Source: CBDAPU01 sp965198875 (GTDB lineage Bacteria > Pseudomonadota > Gammaproteobacteria > Eutrophobiales > Eutrophobiaceae). From it: 64,000 nucleotides of DNA. The notes under the pieces were generated by a model. It was not told the DNA's origin and did not search any database. It saw nothing but the letters and a program-made list of their open reading frames with translations. The stretch is taken from assembly GCA_965198875.1 (NCBI GenBank), contig CBDAPU010000001.1, forward strand, positions 1,302,001 to 1,366,000. Direction: 5' to 3'. Shown here piece by piece: positions 1 through 8,613 of this stretch. Every line of letters begins with the position of its first letter. Position 1 is the stretch's first letter. Both the position numbers and the translations under genes were made by a program.

Positions 1-1
1 G

Positions 2-193
2 TTGATTTATGAATTAAAAGAGGACTACACCATCGTCATCGTCACCCATAACATGCAACAGGCCGCCCGGGTATCGGATTACACGGCATACATGTATCTG
101 GGCGAGTTGATCGAGTTCAATGACACCAGCACCCTGTTTACCAATCCCGGGGAGAAGATGACCGAGGATTACATCACCGGGCGTTATGGATAA
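2..193 (+). CDS. pstB: Phosphate ABC transporter ATPase PstB (C-terminal end only)
   Basis: This is the last 63 residues of an ABC ATPase; the gene begins before the window. The segment IVIVTHNMQQAARVSD carries the switch histidine of the ABC signature, and the ending (LGELIEFNDTSTLF, then a TEDYITGRYG tail) is typical of PstB, which powers high-affinity phosphate import at the inner membrane. phoU follows after 18 bases, the usual end of a pst operon, which supports PstB over other ABC ATPases. Expression is probably phosphate-controlled, but the promoter lies outside the window. Confidence 0.93.
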   Translation: MIYELKEDYTIVIVTHNMQQAARVSDYTAYMYLGELIEFNDTSTLFTNPGEKMTEDYITGRYG

Positions 194-211
194 GCACTGG
201 AGGTAGCGAGC

Positions 212-922
212 ATGGCTCATATCCCGCAACATATTTCCAAACAATTCGATAATGAATTAGAAGATATTCGCTCTGATGTGCTCACCATGGGCGGTCTCGT
301 TGAACAACAACTGATCGACGCCTTGCGGGCACTCACCGAGTCGGATGTGACGTTGGCTGCATCGGTAATGAAAAATGAGTTCAGGGTAAACTCATACGAG
401 GTGTCCATTGATGAGGAGTGCATCAAGGTGCTGGCGAGGCGCCAACCGGCCGCCGGTGATTTACGCCTGGTGATGGCGGTTATCAAGACCATTACCGATC
501 TGGAGCGCATCGGTGATGAGGCGCAGAAGATCGCCAAGATGGCCATGGAGCTGTCGGAGAAATCGGGCCCCAGGTCCTGTTATGTCGGCATCAATGCGAT
601 GGGCAGCCTTGTCAGGAACATGGTGCATGCGGCATTGAACGCCTTCGCCCGCATGAACAGTCAGGAGGCCTTGCTCACCGCCAGTAAAGAGCCGCAGTCA
701 GATGAGCAATACAGCGCCGTATTGCGCCAACTGATCACCTATATGATGGAGGACCCCCGCAGTATCAGCAGTGTGATGGATGCGGTCTGGGTGGTCAGGG
801 CGCTGGAGAGGATTGGCGATCATGCCCGCAATATTTGTGAGTACGTGATTTATTTTGTTGAAGGCAAGGATGTGCGCCATATCAGTATTGAGCAGATGGA
901 AGAGAAGATAAAAGCGGGTTGA
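212..922 (+). CDS. phoU: Phosphate signalling protein PhoU
   Basis: PhoU links the Pst transporter to the PhoR sensor and represses the Pho regulon when phosphate is plentiful. The 236-residue length matches the family. Two PhoU three-helix repeats are visible, each with its acidic metal-binding signature: around residues 92-100 (LERIGDEAQKIAK) and around 193-205 (LERIGDHARNICEY). The ATG at 212 is preceded by GGAG (tggaggtagcgagc). It follows pstB closely and precedes ppk1 and ppx, so phosphate sensing and polyphosphate storage sit together here. Confidence 0.96.
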   Translation: MAHIPQHISKQFDNELEDIRSDVLTMGGLVEQQLIDALRALTESDVTLAASVMKNEFRVNSYEVSIDEECIKVLARRQPAAGDLRLVMAVIKTITDLERIGDEAQKIAKMAMELSEKSGPRSCYVGINAMGSLVRNMVHAALNAFARMNSQEALLTASKEPQSDEQYSAVLRQLITYMMEDPRSISSVMDAVWVVRALERIGDHARNICEYVIYFVEGKDVRHISIEQMEEKIKAG

Positions 923-973
923 TCTCCAGTGTCTCTCAGCGCATTCTCATCATACCCATAGGCTGACTGATCT

Positions 974-3043
974 GTGGACGCCTTCAATCTTGATAACCCG
1001 GAGCTCTATATCAACCGGGAATTGAGCCTGCTTGAGTTTAATCGGCGCGTGATCGATCAGGCCCGTGATGAGACGCTGCCTTTACTTGAGAGATTAAAAT
1101 TCCTCTGTATAGCCAGCGCCAACCTGGATGAGTTCTTCGAGATCCGTGTCGCCGGCGTTAAACAACAGGTGAAATACGGCTCCGTGCAGACCGGGGCGGA
1201 TAATCTCAGCCCGGCGGAAGTGCTCAAACACATCGGCGTCACCGCACATGAGCTGGTAGAGATACAATATGCGGTGCTCAATGACGTCATTACCCCGGAG
1301 CTGGCCAGGGCGAAGATCCGTGTGCTACGCCGTAGCACCTGGAAGCCGGCGATGTCGCGCTGGGTAAAGCGTTATTTCAACAGTAATGTCTTGCCGGTAT
1401 TGAGCCCCATCGGGCTTGATCCGGCTCATCCTTTCCCGCGCGTATTAAACAAAAACCTGTATTTTATCGTCTCTCTGGATGGAAAAGACGCCTTTGGCCG
1501 GGAAAACCGCTTCTCTATCGTCCAGGCGCCGCGCTCTTTGCCGAGGGTGGTGCCCGTCCCGGAGGAAGTGAGCACGGGTAAATGGGACTTTGTGTTGTTA
1601 TCTTCCATTATCCATGCCCATGTTGGGGATCTATTTCCCGGCATGAAGGCCACGGGTTGTTATCAATTCAAGGTGACCCGTGACAGTGATTTATTTGTAG
1701 ATGATGAGGAGGTGGACGATTTATTAAGGGCATTGGAAGGCGAGCTGCCCTCGCGGCGGTTTAATGATGCGGTCAGGCTGGAGGTGGCCGATAATTGCCC
1801 GGATTATCTGAGCGCTTTTTTACTGCAACAGTTCAGCCTGAGTGAGGGCGACCTCTATAAAGTCAACGGCCCGGTTAATCTGAACAGGCTAATGGCGATA
1901 TACGATCTGGTCGATAAGCCGGAGCTGACGTTTTCCGGTTTTACGCCTGATCTGCCCCCGCGGCTGCAAAAGAGCGCCAACATCTTCGATACGTTAAAAA
2001 ACGGCGACATCTTATTACACCACCCCTTTCAGTCCTTTGCGCCGGTGATTGATTTTGTCCGCCAGGCGGCGGCCGATCCCAATGTCCTGTCCATCAAACA
2101 GACCTTATATCGGACCGGTGATGACTCAGCGTTGGTGGAATCATTAAAAGACGCCGCCAGATCCGGCAAGGAGGTGACGGTGGTGGTTGAATTGCGGGCG
2201 CGCTTTGATGAGGAGGCCAATATTGAACTAGCCAATGAATTACAGGACGCCGGCGCCCATGTGGTCTACGGGGTTGTGGGTTACAAGACCCATGCAAAGA
2301 TGATCATGGTCGTGCGCCGGGAAGGACGGGCGCTACGCAGATACGTGCATCTCGGCACCGGTAATTATCATGCCCGCACTGCAAGATTATATACGGACTA
2401 CGGTCTGCTCAGTTGTGATAAGGCCATGGCCGAGGACGTCAACAAACTGTTTTTGCAATTAACCGGTCTTGGGCGTGCCTCCAAACTGAAAAAATTATTG
2501 CAATCGCCCTTTACCTTGCACACCTCCATGCTGGCCTTCATAGAGCAGGAGACGGCGAACGCCAGGGCGGGCAAAGAGGCGCGTGTGATCGCCAAAATGA
2601 ATGCGCTGGTGGATGCGGATATTATTCGCGCCCTGTATCGGGGCTCGCAAGCGGGCGTCAGGGTGGATCTGATCATTCGCGGGATCTGTTGTCTTCGGCC
2701 CGGGATCAAGGGCTTGTCTGACAATATCCAGGTGCGCTCTGTTGTCGGTCGGTTTCTGGAACACACACGCATATATTATTTTCTTAACGATGGCGATGCA
2801 CGGGTGTTTTGCTCATCGGCGGACTGGATGCCACGGAATTTACATCATCGGGTGGAGGCCTGTTTTCCTATCGAGGAGAAGCGTCCAAAGGATCAGATCA
2901 TCAAATTCGGCTTAATGAATTATCTTGCTGATAATACCCAGTCCTGGCTTTTGCAGAGTGACGGCGCCTACAAGCGTAGTCGGCCGGGGGGTCATAAACC
3001 CAAAGGCGCACAACAGATGTTGCTGAAAAATTACTGTAGCTAA
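974..3043 (+). CDS. ppk1: Polyphosphate kinase 1
   Basis: PPK1 reversibly transfers the terminal phosphate of ATP onto inorganic polyphosphate. The 689 residues have the full N, H, C1 and C2 layout: the N-terminal ELSLLEFNRRV helix, the phospholipase-D-like C1 with KTHAKMIMVVRR, the segment HLGTGNYHARTARLYTDY typical of the active-site region, and the C2 motif SSADWMPRNLHHRVE. The start is a GTG just after an in-frame TGA at 968; no clear Shine-Dalgarno precedes it. Convergent with ppx (21-base gap), so the polyphosphate maker and breaker lie side by side. Confidence 0.96.
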   Translation: MDAFNLDNPELYINRELSLLEFNRRVIDQARDETLPLLERLKFLCIASANLDEFFEIRVAGVKQQVKYGSVQTGADNLSPAEVLKHIGVTAHELVEIQYAVLNDVITPELARAKIRVLRRSTWKPAMSRWVKRYFNSNVLPVLSPIGLDPAHPFPRVLNKNLYFIVSLDGKDAFGRENRFSIVQAPRSLPRVVPVPEEVSTGKWDFVLLSSIIHAHVGDLFPGMKATGCYQFKVTRDSDLFVDDEEVDDLLRALEGELPSRRFNDAVRLEVADNCPDYLSAFLLQQFSLSEGDLYKVNGPVNLNRLMAIYDLVDKPELTFSGFTPDLPPRLQKSANIFDTLKNGDILLHHPFQSFAPVIDFVRQAAADPNVLSIKQTLYRTGDDSALVESLKDAARSGKEVTVVVELRARFDEEANIELANELQDAGAHVVYGVVGYKTHAKMIMVVRREGRALRRYVHLGTGNYHARTARLYTDYGLLSCDKAMAEDVNKLFLQLTGLGRASKLKKLLQSPFTLHTSMLAFIEQETANARAGKEARVIAKMNALVDADIIRALYRGSQAGVRVDLIIRGICCLRPGIKGLSDNIQVRSVVGRFLEHTRIYYFLNDGDARVFCSSADWMPRNLHHRVEACFPIEEKRPKDQIIKFGLMNYLADNTQSWLLQSDGAYKRSRPGGHKPKGAQQMLLKNYCS

Positions 3044-3064
3044 AAGGCAAGGCCCGGTTTGCAT

Positions 3065-4558
3065 TTAATCGCAGTGAAGTTGAAAAGGGATGGCTTTTAG
3101 ATAATCCCCTTCGGCTTGCAGATCGGCCTTCGTCAGGGGGTGCTCATCTAGCCAGCCCCGCTCACATGTCAGCGAAAGACTGTTGGAATCGGCGGTGGCC
3201 TTGATCTTCGGTGGCGCCCCATAGGAGCGGCTTCTGCACATGAGGCAGGATAATCTCAGCAAAATGGCGAGGCGCACCATACGCTGGCGATCACCCGGCA
3301 TGGTTTGATCGAAGGCTAACAGGGGAAACTTGCGTCGCTGGGCGCCCACCAGCAGGGCTAGATCATGTTGCTCCCGACGGGAGAAACCGGGCATATCCGA
3401 GTGAGATAATAAATAAGCGCCGTGTCTGTGATATTGGGCATGGGCGATAGCCAGACCGATCTCATGCAACTGCGCCGCCCAGCGCAACCTGTCCTTATCC
3501 GCCTGATCAAAACGCCAGCTTTTTTTTGTCTGTTTATATAATGCCAGGGCCATCGCCGCTACCTTATCGGCCTGCTCCTGATCGACGCCGTAACGGGCGG
3601 CCATATCCGCCACAGTGGCGTTTCGAATGTCCTCATTACGGTATCTGCCCACCAGCTCATACACGATCCCCTCACGCAATGCGCCTTCCGATACCTGAAT
3701 ATGCGCCAGTTCAAGGGCCTGAAACACAGCGGTGAGGATCGCCACACCACCGGCAAACACGGATCTCCTGCGATCAGAGAGGGCTTTAAGGTGAAGTCTC
3801 TCATAATGACCGGCAGCGATAAGATGTTGAGATAACATCTCCAATGCAGCTCGGCTAATGCCCGTATCATGCCACCCCTGGGCGATGGTCACTTCACTGA
3901 TGGTTCTGATGGTTCCTGAGGACCCGAGCGCTATCTCCCAGCCGAGCCGACGATAGCTTGCCTCGATGGCCTCTAATTCAGTGCGGGCAAATAACATGGC
4001 GGCGCGCATGCGCTTCTCGCTGATCGTCCCGTCGGCAAAAAAACGCCGACTGACATTAACGCAACCCATGTACAGGCTCTCGGCGGCGCTGGGCTTAAAA
4101 CCCTTGCCGATGATCAGCTCCGTGCTGCCGCCGCCAATGTCGATGACCAGTCTTTTTTCGCTATCGTTATAGACAGTCTGGGCGACACCGAGGAACACCA
4201 GTCTCGCCTCTTCCCGACCGGAAATGATATCGATGTTGTGTCCGAGCGCCCCCTGGGCACGGTGTATGAACTCGCCGCCATTACGCGCCTGACGAAGTGT
4301 GTTGGTGCCCACCGCTTTAACGTTGGATTTTGGGATCTCCGCTATGCGTTGGGCGAAACGTTCAAGGCATTGCAGCGCCCTTTGCATGGCCTCTTCAGTT
4401 AAATTATTTTCAACATCAAGGCCGGATGCGATACGCACCATGTCCTTAATGCGATCTATAATCTGAATGCGGCCCTCTTCAAACCTGGCGACGACCATAT
4501 GAAAACTGTTTGAACCTAAATCCACGGCAGCGAAGGTCTCACTGAGTGGCGAGCTCAC
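3065..4558 (-). CDS. ppx: Exopolyphosphatase / pppGpp phosphohydrolase
   Basis: A Ppx/GppA enzyme that removes terminal phosphates from polyphosphate. It has the acetate-kinase/actin fold signatures FAAVDLGSNSFHMVVARF near the N terminus and VIDIGGGSTELIIG near residue 140, and an HD-like C-terminal helical region. The start is uncertain. An in-frame ATG exists at 4624 (519 residues) and another at 4585, but the GTG at 4558 has an AGGGGG Shine-Dalgarno eight bases upstream and puts the actin-like motif at the same depth as in E. coli Ppx, so I prefer it (497 residues). Faces ppk1 tail to tail and is divergent from sixA. Confidence 0.93.
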   Translation of the reverse strand: MSSPLSETFAAVDLGSNSFHMVVARFEEGRIQIIDRIKDMVRIASGLDVENNLTEEAMQRALQCLERFAQRIAEIPKSNVKAVGTNTLRQARNGGEFIHRAQGALGHNIDIISGREEARLVFLGVAQTVYNDSEKRLVIDIGGGSTELIIGKGFKPSAAESLYMGCVNVSRRFFADGTISEKRMRAAMLFARTELEAIEASYRRLGWEIALGSSGTIRTISEVTIAQGWHDTGISRAALEMLSQHLIAAGHYERLHLKALSDRRRSVFAGGVAILTAVFQALELAHIQVSEGALREGIVYELVGRYRNEDIRNATVADMAARYGVDQEQADKVAAMALALYKQTKKSWRFDQADKDRLRWAAQLHEIGLAIAHAQYHRHGAYLLSHSDMPGFSRREQHDLALLVGAQRRKFPLLAFDQTMPGDRQRMVRLAILLRLSCLMCRSRSYGAPPKIKATADSNSLSLTCERGWLDEHPLTKADLQAEGDYLKAIPFQLHCD

Positions 4559-4618
4559 AGGATGGGCCCCCTGTTTGCAGGCCATCCCGTTTGCACTGAT
4601 TTTTTCGGGTAAAGAAAA

Positions 4619-5143
4619 ATGCATAAGGCAAGACTAGTCTTACTACGACATGGCAAATCTGATTGGCGTACTGGCGAGAGAGAGGATGTTGACAGGCCGC
4701 TGGCCAGGCGAGGGCGAAGCGACGCCAGGCGCATGGGCAGGTGGCTTAAAGAAGAGAACATCATCCCTGAGATCATCCTGTGCTCGCCGGCGTTAAGAGC
4801 AAGGCAAACGGTTGTTGCCGTCAATAAGGCGTTGGCTGTGGATGATGACCACATCATGTATGAAGATGATCTCTATGGGGCGTCTTGCGATCCCCTGCTG
4901 GGGCGGATTGGAGAGTACCAGCGGCGCTACCATCACATCATGATCACAGGGCATAACCCGGGGCTGGATGAATTGTTATGTGTTCTATGCAGAACACCGC
5001 CGCCGGTGAGGAGAGACGGCAAACTCATGACCACGGCGGCGGTTGCCGTCCTCACATTTGATAACACCGAGGTGATGTGTGAACCCGCTACCGGTGAGTT
5101 ATTATGTTTAATGCGTCCCAAAGCGCTGCCCGATGTTATTTAG
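4619..5143 (+). CDS. sixA: Phosphohistidine phosphatase SixA-like
   Basis: A 174-residue histidine phosphatase of the SixA branch. The RHG active-site motif is in LVLLRHGKSDW near residue 10, and the second catalytic histidine is in MITGHNPGLDEL. SixA removes phosphate from histidine residues of phosphotransfer proteins; the true substrate here is unknown. Divergent from ppx, and its last eight bases overlap the 3' end of the convergent methyltransferase gene. Confidence 0.87.
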   Translation: MHKARLVLLRHGKSDWRTGEREDVDRPLARRGRSDARRMGRWLKEENIIPEIILCSPALRARQTVVAVNKALAVDDDHIMYEDDLYGASCDPLLGRIGEYQRRYHHIMITGHNPGLDELLCVLCRTPPPVRRDGKLMTTAAVAVLTFDNTEVMCEPATGELLCLMRPKALPDVI

Positions 5144-5948
5144 TTGCAACGATATAGGCGATCCAGCCTGCATCGGCCTCTCCTTCTGTGCTCGGCTCAT
5201 ACTGGTTCTCATCATCATTATCCGACTTGTCCCAATAAACCGTCGGCATGAACCCGGTCTCCGCTAACATCTCCATGATCTCCGGCAGCGTCCACAGACG
5301 CCAGTCATAGGTGAAGGCCTTTTCCATCTTCGAGCCATCCTGAAACTCGAAATGAATATGGCAGGTATGCGCCCCGCTGATGGGGTTATAGTGCGCCTGG
5401 TCCCAGACATAGGTGAAATCATCATGCTCGGTGCGCTCTTCGAGCTCCTCAAAGGCCTCATACCCGCCAAACATGTCCATGAAGAAGATCCCGTCCTTAA
5501 CCAGCCCCTGATACACCACCTTGAAGTAATCCTTCATCATCCTGCGCGTCTTAAAAATCCAGTAACTGAAGTTCATCGCCAGGATAATATCCACCGGCTC
5601 CACGCTGGCCGTCAGCACATTGTCATGGATGACATGGATTCGGGATAACTGCCCGTTGGTTAATTTGGCGTGATGATGTTGTCTGCCCCAGTCAAGGACA
5701 TTTGCATCCAGATCAATACTGTGGGCGATATTGGTTTTTCTTCTTCTGACCCATTCACAGGAGGTGTTGGTGGTGCCACAGAAGTCCTCCCGTAAAACCC
5801 GGGCCGCTCGCCCTCGCATTTCTAAATAGATGGCGTCGATAAAATCGATCTCCGCCTCCACATCCTGCACGGACGCCTCGTAGAGAGCATGTTTGTCCGC
5901 CTGTTCCGCCAATGATGGCGCCGGTTGCTTTTTTTTTGATTTTCCCAT
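5136..5948 (-). CDS. Class I SAM-dependent methyltransferase, substrate unknown
   Basis: A Rossmann-fold methyltransferase of about 270 residues. Visible elements are the glycine-containing motif I in VLREDFCGTTNTSCEW, the acidic end of strand 2 in HSIDLDANVLDWG, and the central sheet in VDIILAMNFSYWIFK. I cannot assign a substrate. The frame stays open to an ATG at 6134, but the lysine-rich MGKSKKKQ start at 5948 looks native. That start contains a run of nine A residues. The 3' end overlaps sixA by eight bases in the convergent direction. Confidence 0.8.
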   Translation of the reverse strand: MGKSKKKQPAPSLAEQADKHALYEASVQDVEAEIDFIDAIYLEMRGRAARVLREDFCGTTNTSCEWVRRRKTNIAHSIDLDANVLDWGRQHHHAKLTNGQLSRIHVIHDNVLTASVEPVDIILAMNFSYWIFKTRRMMKDYFKVVYQGLVKDGIFFMDMFGGYEAFEELEERTEHDDFTYVWDQAHYNPISGAHTCHIHFEFQDGSKMEKAFTYDWRLWTLPEIMEMLAETGFMPTVYWDKSDNDDENQYEPSTEGEADAGWIAYIVATK

Positions 5949-6044
5949 GGCGATTTTATGGTTGTTCTTCCCGCTGTCTGCTTGAGTCGAATTCGTCATT
6001 ATAACGTCTATACTGGTGATCGATATGAAAACGGTAATGATCTG

Positions 6045-6836
6045 ATGTCCTGGTGGGGGAAACTCGCAGGCGGTGCTTTTGGTTTTATGCTGGCCGGCCC
6101 CCTTGGTGGCCTGTTGGGGGCGGCGCTCGGTCATAATTTTGATAAGGGTCTTGAGCGTGCCGCGCGATCAGAGGCCTATCCGCGCGGCCATCAGTTCCGT
6201 GTGCAAACCGCTTTTTTTACCGCCACATTTTCGGTCATGGGGCATATCTGCAAGGCCGACGGGCAGGTCAGCAGGGATGAAATACAAATAGCATCGCAGG
6301 TGATGGCCGAGATGGCGCTGTCCCCACAGCAACGCGATGCAGCAAAAGCCCTGTTTAATGAGGGCAAAAAAGCGGATTTTGATCTATCGGCGGTGTTGCT
6401 CCAGTTCAGGCGGGAAGTGGGCAGGCGCTCCACCCTGCGGCGGATGTTTGTTGAAATACTGAGTTTTGCCGCTTATGCCGATGGTCTCTTGCATCCGGCG
6501 GAGAAGAGACTGCTGGGCGAGGTCTGTGATGTTATCGGCTTCTCCCGATTTGAGCTCGAATCCATACTGGCGTCCCTCTCGGCGGAGCGCCATCACAGAG
6601 GGCAGGCCGGTGGCGGAGGGCAGATCACACTGGAAGATGCTTATGCCGTCTTGAATGTGAAGAGGGAGGCCGCTGATGCAGAGGTGAAAAAGGCGTATCG
6701 GCGTTTGCTCAGTCAGCATCACCCGGACAAGCTGGTTGCCAGGGGGTTGCCCGAGGAGATGATGAAAATGGCAAGCCAGCGCACCCATGAGATCAGGCAG
6801 GCCTATGAGCGCATTAAAGCGCACCGGGGGTTTTGA
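6045..6836 (+). CDS. djlA: Membrane-anchored DnaJ co-chaperone DjlA
   Basis: DjlA is a type III J-protein that stimulates DnaK at the inner membrane. The 263 residues show the three expected parts: an N-terminal glycine-rich transmembrane segment (WWGKLAGGAFGFMLAG), a TerB-like acidic helical domain (GHICKADGQVSRDE; AYADGLLHPAEKRLL), and a C-terminal J domain with the HPD motif (LSQHHPDKLVARGLP). The frame is open 29 codons upstream, but alignment with E. coli DjlA supports the ATG at 6045. Divergent from the methyltransferase; convergent with trmH. Confidence 0.92.
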   Translation: MSWWGKLAGGAFGFMLAGPLGGLLGAALGHNFDKGLERAARSEAYPRGHQFRVQTAFFTATFSVMGHICKADGQVSRDEIQIASQVMAEMALSPQQRDAAKALFNEGKKADFDLSAVLLQFRREVGRRSTLRRMFVEILSFAAYADGLLHPAEKRLLGEVCDVIGFSRFELESILASLSAERHHRGQAGGGGQITLEDAYAVLNVKREAADAEVKKAYRRLLSQHHPDKLVARGLPEEMMKMASQRTHEIRQAYERIKAHRGF

Positions 6837-7026
6837 TCGGGCTTATCTCAGGCATGGGGGATGAGGCTTGCCAAACCCGTTAAGATCGGCTCGCACCTGT
6901 TCAACCTCGTATCTCGTCCATGCAGGGCGTCGCTTTTTTCAGCAGCATGGCCTTAATAAGAAGTCTGCGTTCTCGCTTAAAAGGTAAGGCGAGGACAGCG
7001 CACAGGCATCATGTTGAGATGGGACG

Positions 7027-7722
7027 CTATTCATCGGCGGGATCTTGCCGGTACTTCTTGAGGAGGGTGTGCCCTGCCGGTGTTGATTTGGCCAGCCATT
7101 GGATATAAAGCCGACTCATATCGGTTTTATCCAGTGGCCAGCTAACCTTGCCGTGTTTTAATCGGCTGATCAGCCCATAGAGACTGATGGCGACACTCAC
7201 GGATAAATTGTAACTCTGCGTAAACCCATAGACGGGAATGGTCGCCGCCGCATCGGCGAGGCCAAAAAGTGTCTCGGAAAGCCCGGCTGCTTCCGAGCCA
7301 AAACACAGCGCCAGTTTTTTCTCAATGCCGATCGCCTCTAGCGGTTTGTTGTTTTGCCCGGGCGTCATGGCGATAATGCGATAGCCTTTTTCTCTCAAGC
7401 CGTTTATGCAGACGGTGGTGTTGTCTTTGTGCTCTTCTTTGTATCGATGTAATTCGATCCATTTTGATGCGCCTTTCGTAATAGCCGGGTTCAGTTGACA
7501 GGCGTGCTGGTTTTCAATGATGTGTATTTCCTGTATGCCCAAACATTCGCATGTGCGAACCACTGCGCTGGCATTTTGTGAGCGGCAGGGATCTTCCAGC
7601 ACCACGCTAAGGTGACGGGTTCTTTGTTTAAGAATGGTTTTCAGACGCTCTCTGCGCGCCGCATTAACCAGTTCGGACAGGTGATTGATGATGTTTTCCG
7701 GTTTATCCATCTGCTTGTGCAC
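7027..7722 (-). CDS. trmH: tRNA/rRNA 2'-O-methyltransferase, TrmH type (SpoU family)
   Basis: A SPOUT methyltransferase of 231 residues. Motif 1 is NASAVVRTCECLG, motif 2 is LCFGSEAAGLSE, and motif 3 is IPVYGFTQSYNLSVSVA; together they form the trefoil-knot SAM site. The layout matches TrmH, which methylates the 2'-OH of G18 in tRNAs. The extra C-terminal tail after the knot also fits TrmH rather than the rRNA enzyme RlmB. It lies 36 bases downstream of fxsA on the same strand. A second possible start is Met5. Confidence 0.83.
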   Translation of the reverse strand: MHKQMDKPENIINHLSELVNAARRERLKTILKQRTRHLSVVLEDPCRSQNASAVVRTCECLGIQEIHIIENQHACQLNPAITKGASKWIELHRYKEEHKDNTTVCINGLREKGYRIIAMTPGQNNKPLEAIGIEKKLALCFGSEAAGLSETLFGLADAAATIPVYGFTQSYNLSVSVAISLYGLISRLKHGKVSWPLDKTDMSRLYIQWLAKSTPAGHTLLKKYRQDPADE

Positions 7723-7758
7723 GTTAAAGACGGCGGTATGTGATTGCGGCAGTGGTAT

Positions 7759-8199
7759 TTAATGCAGCCTTTTGTCCTCTTCCTGCTCAAACTCACCTTC
7801 TATAATGCTGTTTTTCTCATGAATACGGACACTGTGATGTTGAGAAATATACCCCAACAGCCGTATCGCCATGAGCTTGCGAAGGGCGGGAACAAGGCAC
7901 AGAAAGCCCGCCACATCGGTAGCGAATCCGGGCGTGAGCAGGAAGAGGCCGCACAGCAGCAATATCAGACCGCCGAGCACATCATCAGCGGGGAGCTCGC
8001 CGCGCTGTAGTTTTTGTTGTGCCCGCAGCAGGGTTTGTATGCCCTGGATCCTGAATAATATCGCCCCCAGCGCTGCGGTAAAAACACAAAGCAGGACAGT
8101 GGGTAACGGGCCAATCACGCCGCCCACCTGCATGAGAAAATAGAGCTCAGCGAGAGGCACCGTTAAAAACAACAGGAACAGCAGCTTGAAAACCGGCAT
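7759..8199 (-). CDS. fxsA: FxsA-family membrane protein
   Basis: A 146-residue inner-membrane protein of the FxsA family, which in E. coli affects phage T7 exclusion by F plasmids. Visible are several hydrophobic segments: the N-terminal LLFLLFLTVPLAELYFLMQV, a second at VLLCVFTAALGAILF, and the family signature LTPGFATDVAGFLCLVP around residues 85-105, followed by a charged cytoplasmic tail. Divergent from cutA with about 80 bases between. The groES/groEL genes often found beside fxsA are absent. Confidence 0.88.
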   Translation of the reverse strand: MPVFKLLFLLFLTVPLAELYFLMQVGGVIGPLPTVLLCVFTAALGAILFRIQGIQTLLRAQQKLQRGELPADDVLGGLILLLCGLFLLTPGFATDVAGFLCLVPALRKLMAIRLLGYISQHHSVRIHEKNSIIEGEFEQEEDKRLH

Positions 8200-8280
8200 A
8201 TTTAACTGCTCGATGATTGGCTTATTTAGCGATGTATTGGCAAAATGGCGATCTTAAAGTAGAAATACGATGAAAACGAG

Positions 8281-8613
8281 ATGGCAAAGAAGGCGAAACC
8301 GGTATTGGTTTTGAATACCTGCCCGGACCCCATCACCGCCAAAGAAATCGCCACCCGGCTGGTTGCCGAGAAGTTGGCCGCTTGTGTGCAGGTCGTGCCG
8401 GGGATTAAGTCTTACTTTACCTGGAATGGAAAAATGGATAGCTCGGAGGAGCAGCTTCTGATCATCAAGACCACTTCCCGGCGATACCCGGAGCTGGAGG
8501 GACGGATCAAACAATTCCATCCCTATGCGCTTCCCGAGATCCTCGCCGTGCCCATCAGCACAGGTCTGCCGGCCTATTTATCCTGGATAGAGGATTGTAC
8601 TGACAGCTCATGA
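8281..8613 (+). CDS. cutA: Divalent-cation tolerance protein CutA
   Basis: A 110-residue CutA1 protein, a small trimeric ferredoxin-like fold linked to copper tolerance. The family pattern is clear: NTCPDPITAKEIATRLV, LAACVQVVPGIKSYFTWNGK, and EEQLLIIKTT, ending in YLSWIEDCT. It overlaps the next gene, dsbD, by four bases (ATGA), a cutA-dsbD arrangement common in gammaproteobacteria that suggests co-translation. Confidence 0.94.
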   Translation: MAKKAKPVLVLNTCPDPITAKEIATRLVAEKLAACVQVVPGIKSYFTWNGKMDSSEEQLLIIKTTSRRYPELEGRIKQFHPYALPEILAVPISTGLPAYLSWIEDCTDSS

